A DNA stretch of 64,000 bases from CAZGUX01 sp964529305. GTDB taxonomy: Bacteria > Acidobacteriota > Terriglobia > Bryobacterales > Bryobacteraceae. The stretch is from contig CAZGUX010000091.1 in the NCBI GenBank assembly GCA_964529305.1, positions 62,001 through 126,000 of the forward strand, given 5' to 3'. Shown piece after piece: positions 1-9,005 of this stretch; position 1 is the first letter of the stretch; each line of letters starts with the position of its first letter. Below the pieces are notes generated by a model that saw nothing but the letters and a program-made list of their open reading frames with translations, was not told the origin of the DNA and did no database searches. Both the position numbers and the translations under genes were made by a program.

Positions 1-2
1 TG

Positions 3-452
3 ATTGCGCTCGGGTTGGCTGATTCCAACCGCCTGGCGATCGCTGGCGCGTCCTACGGCGGCTATATGACTGCCTGGACGATCTCGCAGACCAACCGATT
101 CAAGGCCGCGGTCGCCGGCTGCGGCATCACCGATGTCCCCAGCTTCATCCGCACAACGGACGTCCCCGATCGGTTTGAACACTACCTGGGCACCGACGAT
201 CGTCTGTACGCGCGGCATTCGCCGATGAACTACGGAACCAACATCCGGACCCCGACGTTGATCTGGCATGGAGATCGCGACGAGCGCGTGCCTCTGATGC
301 AGTCTCGCCACCTGTACACTCAGCTGTTGAAGAACAACGTGCCGGCCGAGTTCGTGATCTACCACGGGGAGGCGCACGGAGTCCGGCGTCCCGACGCCCG
401 GCGGGACCTGCTCGAGCGGGAGTTGCGATGGATCGAGCGTTGGGTGCGGTAA
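3..452 (+). CDS. S9-family prolyl oligopeptidase, C-terminal part (5' end outside window)
   Basis: This is the 3' end of a serine peptidase gene whose start lies upstream of the window; the reading frame is open from base 3. All three residues of an alpha/beta-hydrolase catalytic triad can be placed. The nucleophile Ser is in GASYGG (codon at 51-53), the Asp is in HGDRDERVP, and the His is in GEAHG near the C-terminus. The GxSxGG context, and the Asp and His each following a short beta-strand, are typical of the peptidase S9 (dipeptidyl peptidase/acylaminoacyl peptidase) C-terminal domain. In this family the missing N-terminal part is usually a beta-propeller, so the whole protein is probably over 600 residues. 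It would cleave short peptides, often in the periplasm when a signal peptide is present, which cannot be judged here. The subfamily within S9 is not determinable. Confidence 0.9.
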   Translation: MALGLADSNRLAIAGASYGGYMTAWTISQTNRFKAAVAGCGITDVPSFIRTTDVPDRFEHYLGTDDRLYARHSPMNYGTNIRTPTLIWHGDRDERVPLMQSRHLYTQLLKNNVPAEFVIYHGEAHGVRRPDARRDLLERELRWIERWVR

Positions 453-486
453 GGGCAACGCGGTGACTTTCGTGAGGAGGAGATGA

Positions 487-1275
487 ATGTCCGCTTTAGT
501 CGATCTGTCCAATGATCAGTTCCTTTCCGCGTGGAGGCTGTTCGCGCAGGCCTGCTCCGGGTTCGCGGAGGGCTCCGCGCGCGGGGTCCCCATGGTCTTC
601 GCGGGCGTCCCTGTTCCGTTCTTCAATGTGGGCCTGATCGGTTCCGAGGTTCCCGATGAGAACGAACTGCGCCAGCGCGCGGATGCGGCCGCGGAGTGGG
701 CCGGCCCCAGGAATCTTCCGTGGTTCCTGGTGCTGTGTCACGAGGCTCTCCCCGAAGGCCTGCGCAGCGAGGCTTCCGGCATACTGGCCGGCGGCGGGTT
801 TCAGCCGGCCCTTACCCTCACCGGAATGGTCGCGGAGACGATCACGCCGGCTCGCCGCCAGATCGATGGACTCGAGTTGCGGCTGGCGACCGAGCAGCCC
901 TTGCGGGACGCCCTCATGGACATCAACGGCGAGGCCTATCACATGCCCGGCGGTATGGACGCGGACGAACTCGCGACCGAATCGTTCTGGAGCCCCCATT
1001 GGGGCGTGGTCGCTTTGGCCGGCGGTCAGCCCGTTTCGTGCGCGGCCACGTTTCAGGTCAAGGGGTGCCGGTACGTCGGGTGGGTCGCTACCCTGCCGGA
1101 TCACCAGCGCCGCGGATACGCCGAAGCGGCGATGCGGCGATCGCTCGACCTGGCCGCGGAGCACGCCGGTCCGCTCCCCAGCGTGCTTCACGCCACGGAG
1201 GCTGGACGTCCCGTCTACGAGCGAATGGGATATTCGGCCATTGCGCAGTATTCGCTGTACATGCGGGCCGAGTGA
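487..1275 (+). CDS. GNAT-family N-acetyltransferase (262 aa)
   Basis: A likely acetyl-CoA-dependent acyltransferase. The C-terminal half (about residues 130-262) has the GNAT core: a beta-strand leading into the acetyl-CoA loop VATLPDHQRRGYA (motif A, Q/RxxGxA-like) and, near the C-terminus, YERMGY, the usual motif B ending. The first 125 residues match no family I recognise and may be a diverged GNAT half, giving a tandem architecture. The start is well supported: a purine-rich GAGGAGGAG lies immediately upstream of ATG 487. It stands alone, 34 bp after the peptidase gene, so co-transcription is possible but unproven. Substrate unknown. Confidence 0.8.
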   Translation: MSALVDLSNDQFLSAWRLFAQACSGFAEGSARGVPMVFAGVPVPFFNVGLIGSEVPDENELRQRADAAAEWAGPRNLPWFLVLCHEALPEGLRSEASGILAGGGFQPALTLTGMVAETITPARRQIDGLELRLATEQPLRDALMDINGEAYHMPGGMDADELATESFWSPHWGVVALAGGQPVSCAATFQVKGCRYVGWVATLPDHQRRGYAEAAMRRSLDLAAEHAGPLPSVLHATEAGRPVYERMGYSAIAQYSLYMRAE

Positions 1276-1488
1276 CCTCCCTCGGGTGGAGCCCCCCGGG
1301 AAATCCCATCAATCAGGTGGATGCCCTTCGATTAACCTTTTTCACCTTAGTACCTTAATTCCATCGTAAAATCTGCCGATCCTCCCAGTACGGTGTAGCG
1401 TACCGACAGGACTGGAGTCAGGGTGCCGTCGCCTGGCTTTGGGTTCGGACGTCCGACGGGATTCCGCGAAACGCGGACTGGAGTTGGG

Positions 1489-2154
1489 GTGCGACCAAAC
1501 GGAGAGGCGATTACGCTGTTTGTCTGCGAGTCGCAGCCGATTGTCATCGAGGGCCTGAAACGGGTATTGGACGGTTGCGCCGACCTGGAGCTGGTCGGCG
1601 AAAGCGATTCCGTGGCCGAGGCGCTGGATCAGATTGCGTCCCATCAGCCCAGCATTGTCCTGATGGATCAATCACTTGGCACGAAAGCGACCTTTGAGAT
1701 GATCCCCCGGATCCGGACGGTTTCGCTGAAGTCCCAGGCGGTGCTCTGGGTCAGCAATCTGACCGAGGTGGAGTCGTTCCGGGCGCTGCAGACAGGGGCG
1801 CGGGGGATCCTGAAGAAGACGCTGCCGGTGACGCTCCTGGTGGATTGCCTGCGCGCGGTCGGGCACGGCAACATCTGGATCGAGAACTCGATCTCGAACC
1901 AGGTGGTGGGCTTTCTGAATCGCCGGAACATGCCGCGGCTGACCCCTCGCGAGCAGGAGATCGTGGCCCTGATCAGCCGGGGCATGAAAAACAAACAGAT
2001 CGCCGACCGGCTGTCGATCACCACCGGCACGGTCAAAGTCCATTTGATGCATATTTTTGAGAAAACCGGGGTCAAGGACCGCTTCGAACTGGCGCTGGAA
2101 GCCCACAAACTAGTCGGCATCGAGCGTGGCGAACCGGAGACCGCCACCGCCTGA
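1489..2154 (+). CDS. LuxR/NarL-type response regulator (about 221 aa)
   Basis: A two-component-type transcription factor with an N-terminal receiver domain (about residues 7-125) and a C-terminal LuxR helix-turn-helix (about 150-210, starting LTPREQEIVAL with the recognition helix TTGTVKVHL). The predicted phospho-acceptor is Asp60 in VLMDQ, with a Lys in GILKK. The acidic pair near the first strand is reduced to one residue (CES instead of DD), so phosphorylation chemistry may be altered. Two GTG starts are possible, 1423 and 1489. Each is preceded by almost the same sequence (GGACTGGAG plus a short spacer). I prefer 1489 because the receiver domain begins directly after it and the resulting length is typical. 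No sensor kinase is adjacent, so the cognate signal is unknown. Confidence 0.85.
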   Translation: MRPNGEAITLFVCESQPIVIEGLKRVLDGCADLELVGESDSVAEALDQIASHQPSIVLMDQSLGTKATFEMIPRIRTVSLKSQAVLWVSNLTEVESFRALQTGARGILKKTLPVTLLVDCLRAVGHGNIWIENSISNQVVGFLNRRNMPRLTPREQEIVALISRGMKNKQIADRLSITTGTVKVHLMHIFEKTGVKDRFELALEAHKLVGIERGEPETATA

Positions 2155-2198
2155 TCCGGTCCCTACCGGACCGGGTCGAAACCGTTTAAGCTCTCCTT

Positions 2199-2720
2199 AT
2201 GGCGAGCTCTCGGTTTCCGGCGCCCGACGAGTACGGGCCGTATTGGTCCCGCTACATTTCACTGGTCGATGATGCCGACATTCTGTCCGTCCTGCGAAGT
2301 GGTTTGGCGGAAACCTTATCCCTCATGAGCGCGGCCGGTGAGGCTCGCGCCGGCTACTGTTACAGTCCCGGCAAATGGAGCGTGCGACAGGTCATCGGCC
2401 ACCTGATCGATACGGAGAGGATCTGGTCGTACCGCGCTCTGAGAATCGCGCGCAACGACCAGACTCCGCTCGCCGGCTTCGAGCAGGACGAGTACGTCCG
2501 CTTCGGACCCTTTGAGCGTTGTTCGCTCGGGGAACTTGCCGGGGAACTGCAGGCCGTCCGTCAGTCCACGATTTGCCTGTACCGGAGTCTCGGTGAAGAA
2601 GAATGGTCGCGGCGGGGGACCGCCAGCAACACGGAGGTAAGCGTACGGGCGCTGGCGTTCATGACCGGGGGACACGAGGTCCATCACCGGAAGATTCTGA
2701 GGGAGCGGTACGCTCTGTGA
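2199..2720 (+). CDS. DinB-like (DinB_2 superfamily) protein (173 aa)
   Basis: A small four-helix-bundle protein of the DinB/YfiT superfamily, whose members often bind a divalent metal through three histidines. The sequence shows the expected pattern: KWSVRQVIGHLIDTE in helix 2 (first His) and GGHEVHHRKI near the C-terminus (remaining His residues). Members act as thiol-dependent S-transferases or have no known role; nothing nearby identifies the substrate. It begins 44 bp after the response regulator gene on the same strand and is followed by a hairpin shared with the convergent TonB receptor gene. Start ATG 2199 has only a weak upstream purine tract (CTCTCCTT precedes it), so the start is less certain than the family. 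Confidence 0.75.
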   Translation: MASSRFPAPDEYGPYWSRYISLVDDADILSVLRSGLAETLSLMSAAGEARAGYCYSPGKWSVRQVIGHLIDTERIWSYRALRIARNDQTPLAGFEQDEYVRFGPFERCSLGELAGELQAVRQSTICLYRSLGEEEWSRRGTASNTEVSVRALAFMTGGHEVHHRKILRERYAL

Positions 2721-2727
2721 GAGGTGA

Positions 2728-2748
2728 GGGGCCGCAAGAGGCGGCCCC
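2728..2748. terminator. Hairpin between convergent genes
   Basis: GGGGCCGC and GCGGCCCC form a perfect 8-bp stem around AAGAG, between two convergent genes ending at 2720 and 2763. There is only a short T-containing tail, so a strong intrinsic terminator is not certain; position and symmetry suggest a bidirectional one. Confidence 0.55.
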
Positions 2749-2762
2749 CTTCGTGGTACGGG

Positions 2763-5700
2763 CTAGAAATCGAAGCGCGCTACCAGTTGGATGCCTCTCT
2801 GGGAGCGGCTTGCGGCAGTGCCATCCGACGGGGCTTGCAGGCTGCGGATGACTCCGAAGTTCACGGCGCCCAACGTCGACGCCGGAGCGCCGAGTTGGAC
2901 GCGGTTGAACATGTTTTGCGATTCCATACGAATCGTGAACCGCTTGGTTTCCCTAATCCGAATCGCTTTCTGGAAGGAGAAGTCGACTTGGGCCAAGCCC
3001 GGCGTCCGGAGGATGTTCTTGCCCTGGGCGCCCCAAACGTAATTGGGCGGCGCGGTGAAGGCACTGGTGTCGAACCAGCGTTCCCGCGTGGCATTGCTCC
3101 CCAGATTGGGATTGCTGATGACATTGGCGCGATTGGTGCCGGCGCCGTTGTTCAACGTAGGCCCACTCACACCCACCGAGAACGGGAAGCCGCCCTGTAA
3201 AGTGATCAGGCTCGAACTCTCCCATCCCCCTAGCACCGCCTTGAGCGGGGCGGACCAGCTTTGCGGGACCGGGACGCGGTAAATGTACGCGGTCACCCAG
3301 CGCTTGCGGTAATCGTAATTCGACGGGCCGTAGTCGTAGCGGAAATTGAAGGAATCGGCGAGGGTGCCGTCGGTGCCTGTGGAGTACGCCAGCGACTTCG
3401 AGAACGTGAACGCGCTCTGAATCGACATTCCGTGGAATTCCTGCTGTTTGAACGTCATCTCGAAGCCGTTGTAGTTGGAGTCGCTGATCGGCAGGAATTG
3501 CCAGAAGAAGCCCACGTTCGGATAGGGGCGGCGATCCTGTAACGTACCCGCCGCCGGCACGGGCGTGTTGCCAGGGGCCAGTGTCGCGAAGGACAGGGCC
3601 CGTTGTCCGGAATATCCCACTTCGATCGCCGTCTTCCTGAACGGGTTCAACTGAATATTGAAATTCCACTTCTGCGTGTACGGATCGTGACGCTCCAAAG
3701 GTCCATAATAGGCTCCGAACGTGCGCGCACCCAGGGCGCCGACCGCGCCGCCAGCCGGGAAGCCTTGCCGCGGAATGATAGGCCGGTCCAGATCGGAGGC
3801 CAGGCTGAAGTCAAAGAAGAACGGGCTGCCTTCAGTACCGGCGTTGTTGAAGTTGTTCGACACCGTTACCCCGTAGAAGAGGCCGTAGCCGCCGCGGAAA
3901 ACTACCTTGCTGTTCAGGTTGTAGGCAAAGCCGAACCGGGGCGAGAAGTTCTTCCAGTTCTTCTTCGGGATGATGCGGTCGAGGGTCGTGTAGCGCCATC
4001 CGGCCGGCAGGTCGCCGTTGGGGATCTTGAGTTGATCCCGGACCAGGGCTCGCGTGCTCTCGGGGAGAAGGCGCTCACCGCTGACGAGGTCGAAGTTGCC
4101 GAGGCGGTCTTTCTCCTCCGACCACGGTCCGAAGTAGTCCCATCGGACGCCCAGGTTGAGGGTCAACTTGGAAGTCACGCGGAAGTCGTCCTGAAGGAAC
4201 CACGAGGCGCGGTTGGAGCGGATCAGGACGCCGTCAAACTGGTAGTTGGTCGAAAAAGCCCGCGCTTGGCCGAGCAGGGCGTCGGTCATGCCGACCCGCA
4301 GCGGCTCCAGCGCCGCTCCAACGACCGGGGTCGAATAGGTGCCGTCGTAGGTCAGGCTGCCTCCGCCGTTCCGGCCCTGATAGCGATCGTTGCTGATGTG
4401 GTCCATCTCGAACCCGAACTTGATGGTGTGCTTGCGCAGGTGCCAGCTCAGGTTGTCCATGAACTGGTACGAGTGCTCCACCAGGTAGAACGGCGTGGGC
4501 ACGCTGGCGATGGGGCGGATGATGGAGGTGCCCGTGTAGTTGCGGACGCTGAAGCCCGGGAAGCCCTTGGCGAACGAGACCGTGTTCCAGTTGGGGATGT
4601 TGAACTCGTCCATGATGTTCTCGTTGTTCAACATCTCGTTGCCGTACTTGAGGTAGTTGTAGCCGACGCGGAATTCGTTGACCACCTTCGGGCTGAACAC
4701 GTGGGTGAACGTGCCGCCGATGTTGGTTCCGTCGAGGCTGGCGATGGCGCCTAGCCGATCTTCCGGCATCCAGAAAGAGCGCCGGCGGCCGCCGCGCTGC
4801 TGGGAGACGCGGCCGGTGAAGGTGTTCGACGTGTCCAGGTTGTAGTCGCCCTTGACATTGAACGCGTTCAGATAGTCGTTGAACTTCTCCGTGGCCAGAT
4901 AGTTGTTCCGGACATTGGGGTTGGGATCGCGGAAGTTCGGCTCCGGATAGAAGCTGAACAGGCGGGTGGTCATCGCGTCGATCCGCGAAGTGGGCACGGA
5001 GTTATTCGGCAGGGGGGCGCGGCGTCCGAGCGGAGCGGCCGCGTCCGCCGGAAGCAGAGATGCCGGATCGGAGTAGATGATGCTGGACGTGCTGAAGTCG
5101 CCGCGTTTCTCGGCGGCCGTCGGCATGATGTAGTAGTTGTTCGCACTGGCCGGGTTGCGGATGCCTTCGTAGTTGCCGAACGCGAACAGCTTGTTCTTGA
5201 TCACTGGCAAGCCCATGCCGCCGCCGAACTGATTGCGCCGAAGCGGCGTTTTCGGTGGATTGGTCCCCGTGAAATCGTACGGGCGGGCATCCAGTTTGTC
5301 GTTGCGGAAGTAGTCGTACCCGAAGCCGTGCCAGTCGTTGGTTCCGGACTTGATGGCCACGTTCACCACGCCGCCGCCGGAGCGGCCGAACTCGGCCGAG
5401 TACTGGCTGGTCTGGATGGCGAACTCCTGAATCGCATCGATAGGCGGAACGACGGCAAGGGCGCCGGAAAACTCCATATTGTTCGAGATGCCGTCGATGA
5501 TGAAGTTGTTGGCTTCCGCGGAGGCGCCGCCAATGGTGACCGAGGCTCCGGAGAAATCGCGCTGCCGGCTGGCTTGCGGGCCGTTGGTAGTGCCTGGCAC
5601 CAGCGCCGCGAGGGCGAGGAAGTTCCGGCCGAAGATCGGCACATCCTGCAGCACCTGGCGCGAAACCACTCCGCCGACCTCCGCCGTATCGGTCTTGATC

Positions 5701-6059
5701 AGGGCGGTGGCGCCGGAGACCTCGATGCTCTGGCTGGCCTCGCCGACCTCGAGCGTCATGTCCACGCGGACGCGCGCCTTGACCGTAATCGGCACAGGCG
5801 GGTGCACGGCCTTCTTGAAGCCCTTCATCTCCGCGGAAACCTGGTAGGTGCCCAGTGGGAGGTTGGTGACGACGAATTCGCCCGAAGCGTCGGTCGAGGC
5901 GGTCCGGATGACACCGGTACCCGTGTTGAGTACCTGGACAGTGGTGTTCGGCATCACGGCGCCGGTCGTATCGGTGACGTTGCCGAGGTTGGTTCCCTCG
6001 GTGGCTTGTCCCTGTAGGAAGTTTGGTTGTAGCACTAGCAGAAAAGCGACTCTGAGCAT
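2763..6059 (-). CDS. Oar-like TonB-dependent receptor with N-terminal carboxypeptidase-regulatory domain (1098 aa)
   Basis: A large outer-membrane beta-barrel receptor of the kind greatly expanded in Acidobacteriota. After a signal peptide (about residues 1-18) comes a carboxypeptidase-regulatory-like (CarboxypepD_reg) domain, about 20-105, with GEFVVTNLPLGTYQVSAEM typical of its beta-sandwich. A TonB plug domain follows (about 120-235; NNFIIDGISNN and IQEFAIQTSQYSAEFGRSGG are diagnostic). The remaining 850 residues are barrel, rich in alternating aromatic strands and ending in the terminal aromatic residue F (ARFDF). The family imports or binds large ligands such as oligosaccharides or peptides using TonB energy; the ligand is not readable from the sequence. 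The gene is monocistronic and diverges from thpR. The upstream 146 bp contain the palindrome TTGTATCACAA (6,107-6,117), a possible operator. Confidence 0.92.
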   Translation of the reverse strand: MLRVAFLLVLQPNFLQGQATEGTNLGNVTDTTGAVMPNTTVQVLNTGTGVIRTASTDASGEFVVTNLPLGTYQVSAEMKGFKKAVHPPVPITVKARVRVDMTLEVGEASQSIEVSGATALIKTDTAEVGGVVSRQVLQDVPIFGRNFLALAALVPGTTNGPQASRQRDFSGASVTIGGASAEANNFIIDGISNNMEFSGALAVVPPIDAIQEFAIQTSQYSAEFGRSGGGVVNVAIKSGTNDWHGFGYDYFRNDKLDARPYDFTGTNPPKTPLRRNQFGGGMGLPVIKNKLFAFGNYEGIRNPASANNYYIMPTAAEKRGDFSTSSIIYSDPASLLPADAAAPLGRRAPLPNNSVPTSRIDAMTTRLFSFYPEPNFRDPNPNVRNNYLATEKFNDYLNAFNVKGDYNLDTSNTFTGRVSQQRGGRRRSFWMPEDRLGAIASLDGTNIGGTFTHVFSPKVVNEFRVGYNYLKYGNEMLNNENIMDEFNIPNWNTVSFAKGFPGFSVRNYTGTSIIRPIASVPTPFYLVEHSYQFMDNLSWHLRKHTIKFGFEMDHISNDRYQGRNGGGSLTYDGTYSTPVVGAALEPLRVGMTDALLGQARAFSTNYQFDGVLIRSNRASWFLQDDFRVTSKLTLNLGVRWDYFGPWSEEKDRLGNFDLVSGERLLPESTRALVRDQLKIPNGDLPAGWRYTTLDRIIPKKNWKNFSPRFGFAYNLNSKVVFRGGYGLFYGVTVSNNFNNAGTEGSPFFFDFSLASDLDRPIIPRQGFPAGGAVGALGARTFGAYYGPLERHDPYTQKWNFNIQLNPFRKTAIEVGYSGQRALSFATLAPGNTPVPAAGTLQDRRPYPNVGFFWQFLPISDSNYNGFEMTFKQQEFHGMSIQSAFTFSKSLAYSTGTDGTLADSFNFRYDYGPSNYDYRKRWVTAYIYRVPVPQSWSAPLKAVLGGWESSSLITLQGGFPFSVGVSGPTLNNGAGTNRANVISNPNLGSNATRERWFDTSAFTAPPNYVWGAQGKNILRTPGLAQVDFSFQKAIRIRETKRFTIRMESQNMFNRVQLGAPASTLGAVNFGVIRSLQAPSDGTAASRSQRGIQLVARFDF

Positions 6060-6205
6060 GGTGTTGTTGGATTACTCCTTCCCGAAGCAGACTATCGTTC
6101 TTCACTTGTATCACAATCTGTCGACAGTGGGGACGGGAGAAGCTCTCAGTTGAAAGCGAACGCACGGTCTCGCCGGAACGGATCGGTTCCACTAAACTTG
6201 GAGAG

Positions 6206-6760
6206 GTGCGACTATTCGTCGGTCTGGACCTAGCCCCGGAAGTGATCCAGGCCTTGGAGACATTCCAAAGCCGCCTGCGCCCTCTGGCCAAATTGTCGTG
6301 GAGCCCGCCGGCGAACCTGCATGTCACCACCAAGTTCATCGGCGCGTGGCCGGAAGAGCGGGTAGGCGAGCTGACTAGCGCCCTGCGGGGACTCGGGCCG
6401 CGCCCTCCCCTGAGCGTTCGGGTCCGGGGCCTCGGATTCTACCCTAACGATCGCGGACCCCGCGTATTCTGGGCCGGCGTCGACGCTCCTCCCGAGTTGT
6501 TCGAACTCGCGCGCCAGACCGATGAGGCGTTGGGCGCACTAGGAGTCGAGCGCGAAAGCCGGCCGTACTCGCCGCACCTCACGCTCGCCCGTATCCGGAC
6601 GCAGGTCCCCCTCCAGCGCCTGACCGCCGAGGTGGAGACGCACCGCGAGATCGAGTTTGGCGAGTTCACCGCCGACCGGTTCTTCCTCTACTTGAGCCAG
6701 CGCGGATCCGGTGGTAGCGTGTACACTAAGCTCTCGGAATTTCCGTTCTCCACCCCATGA
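6206..6760 (+). CDS. thpR: RNA 2',3'-cyclic phosphodiesterase ThpR/LigT (184 aa)
   Basis: A two-histidine (2H) phosphoesterase that opens 2',3'-cyclic phosphate ends on RNA. Both catalytic HxT motifs are present: His39-Val-Thr41 (NLHVTTKF) and His124-Leu-Thr126 (SPHLTLAR), with length normal for ThpR. The start is GTG 6206, directly after GGAGAG, and the first residues MRLFVGLDL match the usual N-terminus. The stop overlaps the start of plsY (ATGA), so it heads a translationally coupled thpR-plsY-gpsA run. The role of the enzyme in bacteria is poorly defined; the coupling to phospholipid synthesis is probably only transcriptional convenience. Confidence 0.92.
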   Translation: MRLFVGLDLAPEVIQALETFQSRLRPLAKLSWSPPANLHVTTKFIGAWPEERVGELTSALRGLGPRPPLSVRVRGLGFYPNDRGPRVFWAGVDAPPELFELARQTDEALGALGVERESRPYSPHLTLARIRTQVPLQRLTAEVETHREIEFGEFTADRFFLYLSQRGSGGSVYTKLSEFPFSTP

Positions 6761-7365
6761 TCCCTTTGCTGGCAGTGGCTGCCGCGTACCTGATCGGCTC
6801 GATTCCTTTTGGCTATCTGTTGGTGAAATGGACCACCGGCCGCGACGTCCGCGACTCGGGCAGCGGCAATATCGGCGCGACGAACGTGCTGCGCACCACC
6901 GGAAGGGCCGCGGCGGTGGCTACGCTGCTCCTGGACATCGCCAAGGGATATTTCGCGGTCTGGCTGGCCGGCTATCTGACGTCAGGCAGCCAGGTATGGA
7001 CCACCGCGGGGGCGCTGGCCGTGATGGCCGGCCATGCCTTTCCGGTGTTTCTGAGATTTCAAGGCGGCAAGGCCATGGCCACCTTCGTCGGCGCCTATCT
7101 GAATCTCGCTCCCCTGCCCTTGCTGGCGGTACTTCTCGTATTTGCCGTGATCGTGGCGAAGACCCGGTACATTTCGCTGGGCTCGGTGCTCGGGGCGGGG
7201 ACGTTTCCGTTCGCGGTGTGGCTTATCCTGCACCCTCCGTTCTACGTCACGCTCGGGGCCGCGATCGCCGGCGCGCTCATCATCTACCGTCACCAGTCGA
7301 ACCTTGAACGCCTCCGGGACGGCACCGAGAGCGTGTTCCGGTTCTCGGGGGGGAAGGCCCGATGA
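6757..7365 (+). CDS. plsY: Acyl-phosphate:glycerol-3-phosphate acyltransferase PlsY (202 aa)
   Basis: Integral membrane enzyme of phospholipid synthesis that transfers an acyl chain from acyl-phosphate to glycerol-3-phosphate, giving lysophosphatidate. The conserved cytoplasmic loops are visible: GSIPFGYLLVKW followed by DSGSGNIGATNVLR (motif 1, phosphate binding), and FPVFLRFQGGKAMAT (motif 2, with GGK). Several hydrophobic helices alternate with these loops, as expected of the five-to-seven-helix fold. The start ATG overlaps the thpR stop and its own stop overlaps gpsA (ATGA both times). The next gene makes the glycerol-3-phosphate this enzyme uses, a meaningful functional pairing. Confidence 0.95.
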   Translation: MIPLLAVAAAYLIGSIPFGYLLVKWTTGRDVRDSGSGNIGATNVLRTTGRAAAVATLLLDIAKGYFAVWLAGYLTSGSQVWTTAGALAVMAGHAFPVFLRFQGGKAMATFVGAYLNLAPLPLLAVLLVFAVIVAKTRYISLGSVLGAGTFPFAVWLILHPPFYVTLGAAIAGALIIYRHQSNLERLRDGTESVFRFSGGKAR

Positions 7366-8357
7366 GCGTGCTGGCCATCATCGGGGGCGGCAGTTGGGGT
7401 ACGGGCCTGGCGGTGGTGCTGGCGCCCCGGTTCCGCGAGGTCCGATTGTGGATGTATGAAGAGGACTTGGCCTCCCGCATGCTGCAGACGCGACTCAATG
7501 ACGTCTACCTGCCGGGAATCCCGATTCCCGCCAACGTGCGAGTGACCACCGATTTTTCCGAGGCTTTGGAGGACGCCGAAATTCTGCTAAGCGTGGTTCC
7601 CTCCACTTATGTCAGAAGGGTTTACGAGCGAATGGGGCCGCTGCTGCGGCCGGGTCTGAAATTGGTCAGCGCAACCAAGGGCCTGGAGAACGGAACCCTG
7701 CTGCGAATGTCGGAGGTCATCGGCCAGACACTGCCGTTCGAGACGGAGGTGGCCGTCCTGTCAGGACCGACCTTCGCCCGCGAAGTCGCCAAAGGATCGC
7801 CTACGGCCACGGTGGTTGCCGCCAGGGATCCGGACCTGGCGCGATTCGTTCAGCACGCCTTCGCCGGTCCCACGCTGCGGTTGTACACCAACGAGGATCC
7901 GGTGGGGGTGGAGGTCGGCGGCGCGATCAAGAACGTGGTGGCGATCGGCGCGGGCGTCTGCCAGGGGCTGGGATTGGGGTCGAACGCGCTGGCCGCGCTG
8001 ATCACCCGGGGGTTGGCCGAGATGACCCGCCTGTCGGTGGCCATGGGCGGCGACCCGCGGACGCTTGCCGGCCTGGCCGGACTGGGTGACTTGGTCCTGA
8101 CCTGCCACGGTGAACTCAGCCGCAACCGTATGGTAGGAATGGAGCTAGCCAAGGGGAGGATCTTGGCCGACATCGTCGGATCGATGAGGATGGTGGCTGA
8201 GGGGGTCGAGACCACCCGCGCCGCCATGGCATTGGCCGAGCGATTCTCGGTAGATATGCCGATTGTCGGCCAGATGAACGCGATGCTACATCTGGGACGT
8301 TCGCCGGCGGAGGCGATTCGCCTGCTGATGGAACGGACGTTAAAAGGCGAGGTCTGA
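7362..8357 (+). CDS. gpsA: NAD(P)H-dependent glycerol-3-phosphate dehydrogenase (331 aa)
   Basis: Reduces dihydroxyacetone phosphate to sn-glycerol-3-phosphate for phospholipid synthesis. The Rossmann nucleotide-binding loop is at the N-terminus (IIGGGSWGTGLA). SATKGLENGT precedes the mid-domain, and the helical C-terminal domain carries the catalytic Lys in GAIKNVVAIGAG and the substrate segment GLAGLGDLVLTC. Length is normal for GpsA. It overlaps plsY by four bases, so supply and use of glycerol-3-phosphate are co-expressed. The next gene, an ECF sigma factor, starts only 24 bp downstream and may be partly read through. Confidence 0.96.
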   Translation: MSVLAIIGGGSWGTGLAVVLAPRFREVRLWMYEEDLASRMLQTRLNDVYLPGIPIPANVRVTTDFSEALEDAEILLSVVPSTYVRRVYERMGPLLRPGLKLVSATKGLENGTLLRMSEVIGQTLPFETEVAVLSGPTFAREVAKGSPTATVVAARDPDLARFVQHAFAGPTLRLYTNEDPVGVEVGGAIKNVVAIGAGVCQGLGLGSNALAALITRGLAEMTRLSVAMGGDPRTLAGLAGLGDLVLTCHGELSRNRMVGMELAKGRILADIVGSMRMVAEGVETTRAAMALAERFSVDMPIVGQMNAMLHLGRSPAEAIRLLMERTLKGEV

Positions 8358-8381
8358 CCGGCAGCCGAATCGAAACTTTTC

Positions 8382-8984
8382 ATGGACCAGCGGGTTCAAC
8401 AGGACGTGTTCGGGGTGGCGGTGCTCGAGTACGATGCCGAGTTGATGCTGCGCGTCAAGGAAGGGGATGACGCCAGCTTCGGTGTTTTGTTGCAGAAGTA
8501 CCGCGGACCCGTGATCCACTTCGTCTATCGGATGGTGCAGAACCAACCGGTGGCGGAGGAGTTGGCTCAGGAAGTGTTCCTGCGGGTGTACCGCTCGCGG
8601 TCAACTTATGAGCCGACGGCGAAGTTCACGACGTGGCTCTTCCGGATCGCGACGCATCTGGCGCTGAACTGGATGCGGGACGGCAAGCACGAGAAGGCGC
8701 AGGAGCGATTGGACGGGGAGGACGGTTCGCCGGCCCGTCGGGAAGTGCCCGACCGGAAACCCTCGGCGGAACAGTCCCTGGTGAACGAGGTGCGGTTGGC
8801 GGAGATCCGTCAGGCGATCGCGGATCTGCCGGACAAGCAGCGTTCGGCCGTCCTGATGCACAAGTACGAAGAGATGGAATATGCTCAGATCGCAAAGGTA
8901 TTGAGTTGCTCGGAATCGGCGGTGAAATCGCTGCTCTTCCGGGCCTATGAGACGTTGCGGGCCAAACTGGCCCATATGGCGTAG
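8382..8984 (+). CDS. ECF RNA polymerase sigma factor (200 aa)
   Basis: An extracytoplasmic-function sigma factor. Region 2 spans about residues 25-95, with EELAQEVFLRVYRS (region 2.2-2.3) and FTTWLFRIATHLALNW (2.4). An acidic linker rich in Arg and Glu follows, then region 4 at about 140-195 (IADLPDKQRSAVLM and the helix-turn-helix YAQIAKVLSCSESAVKSLLFRA). There are no extra C-terminal domains. It sits directly before a zinc-binding anti-sigma factor gene and a DUF3106 exported protein, the classic cluster in which the anti-sigma holds the sigma at the membrane. The stimulus is unknown. Confidence 0.92.
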   Translation: MDQRVQQDVFGVAVLEYDAELMLRVKEGDDASFGVLLQKYRGPVIHFVYRMVQNQPVAEELAQEVFLRVYRSRSTYEPTAKFTTWLFRIATHLALNWMRDGKHEKAQERLDGEDGSPARREVPDRKPSAEQSLVNEVRLAEIRQAIADLPDKQRSAVLMHKYEEMEYAQIAKVLSCSESAVKSLLFRAYETLRAKLAHMA

Positions 8985-9005
8985 CCGGAGGGAAGGGAGT
9001 TCGGT

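Noticed and set aside
2155..2170. TCCGGT-CCCT-ACCGGA as terminator of the LuxR-type gene
   Set aside because: A 6-bp stem without a T tract is too weak to claim; chance occurrence is likely in GC-rich sequence.
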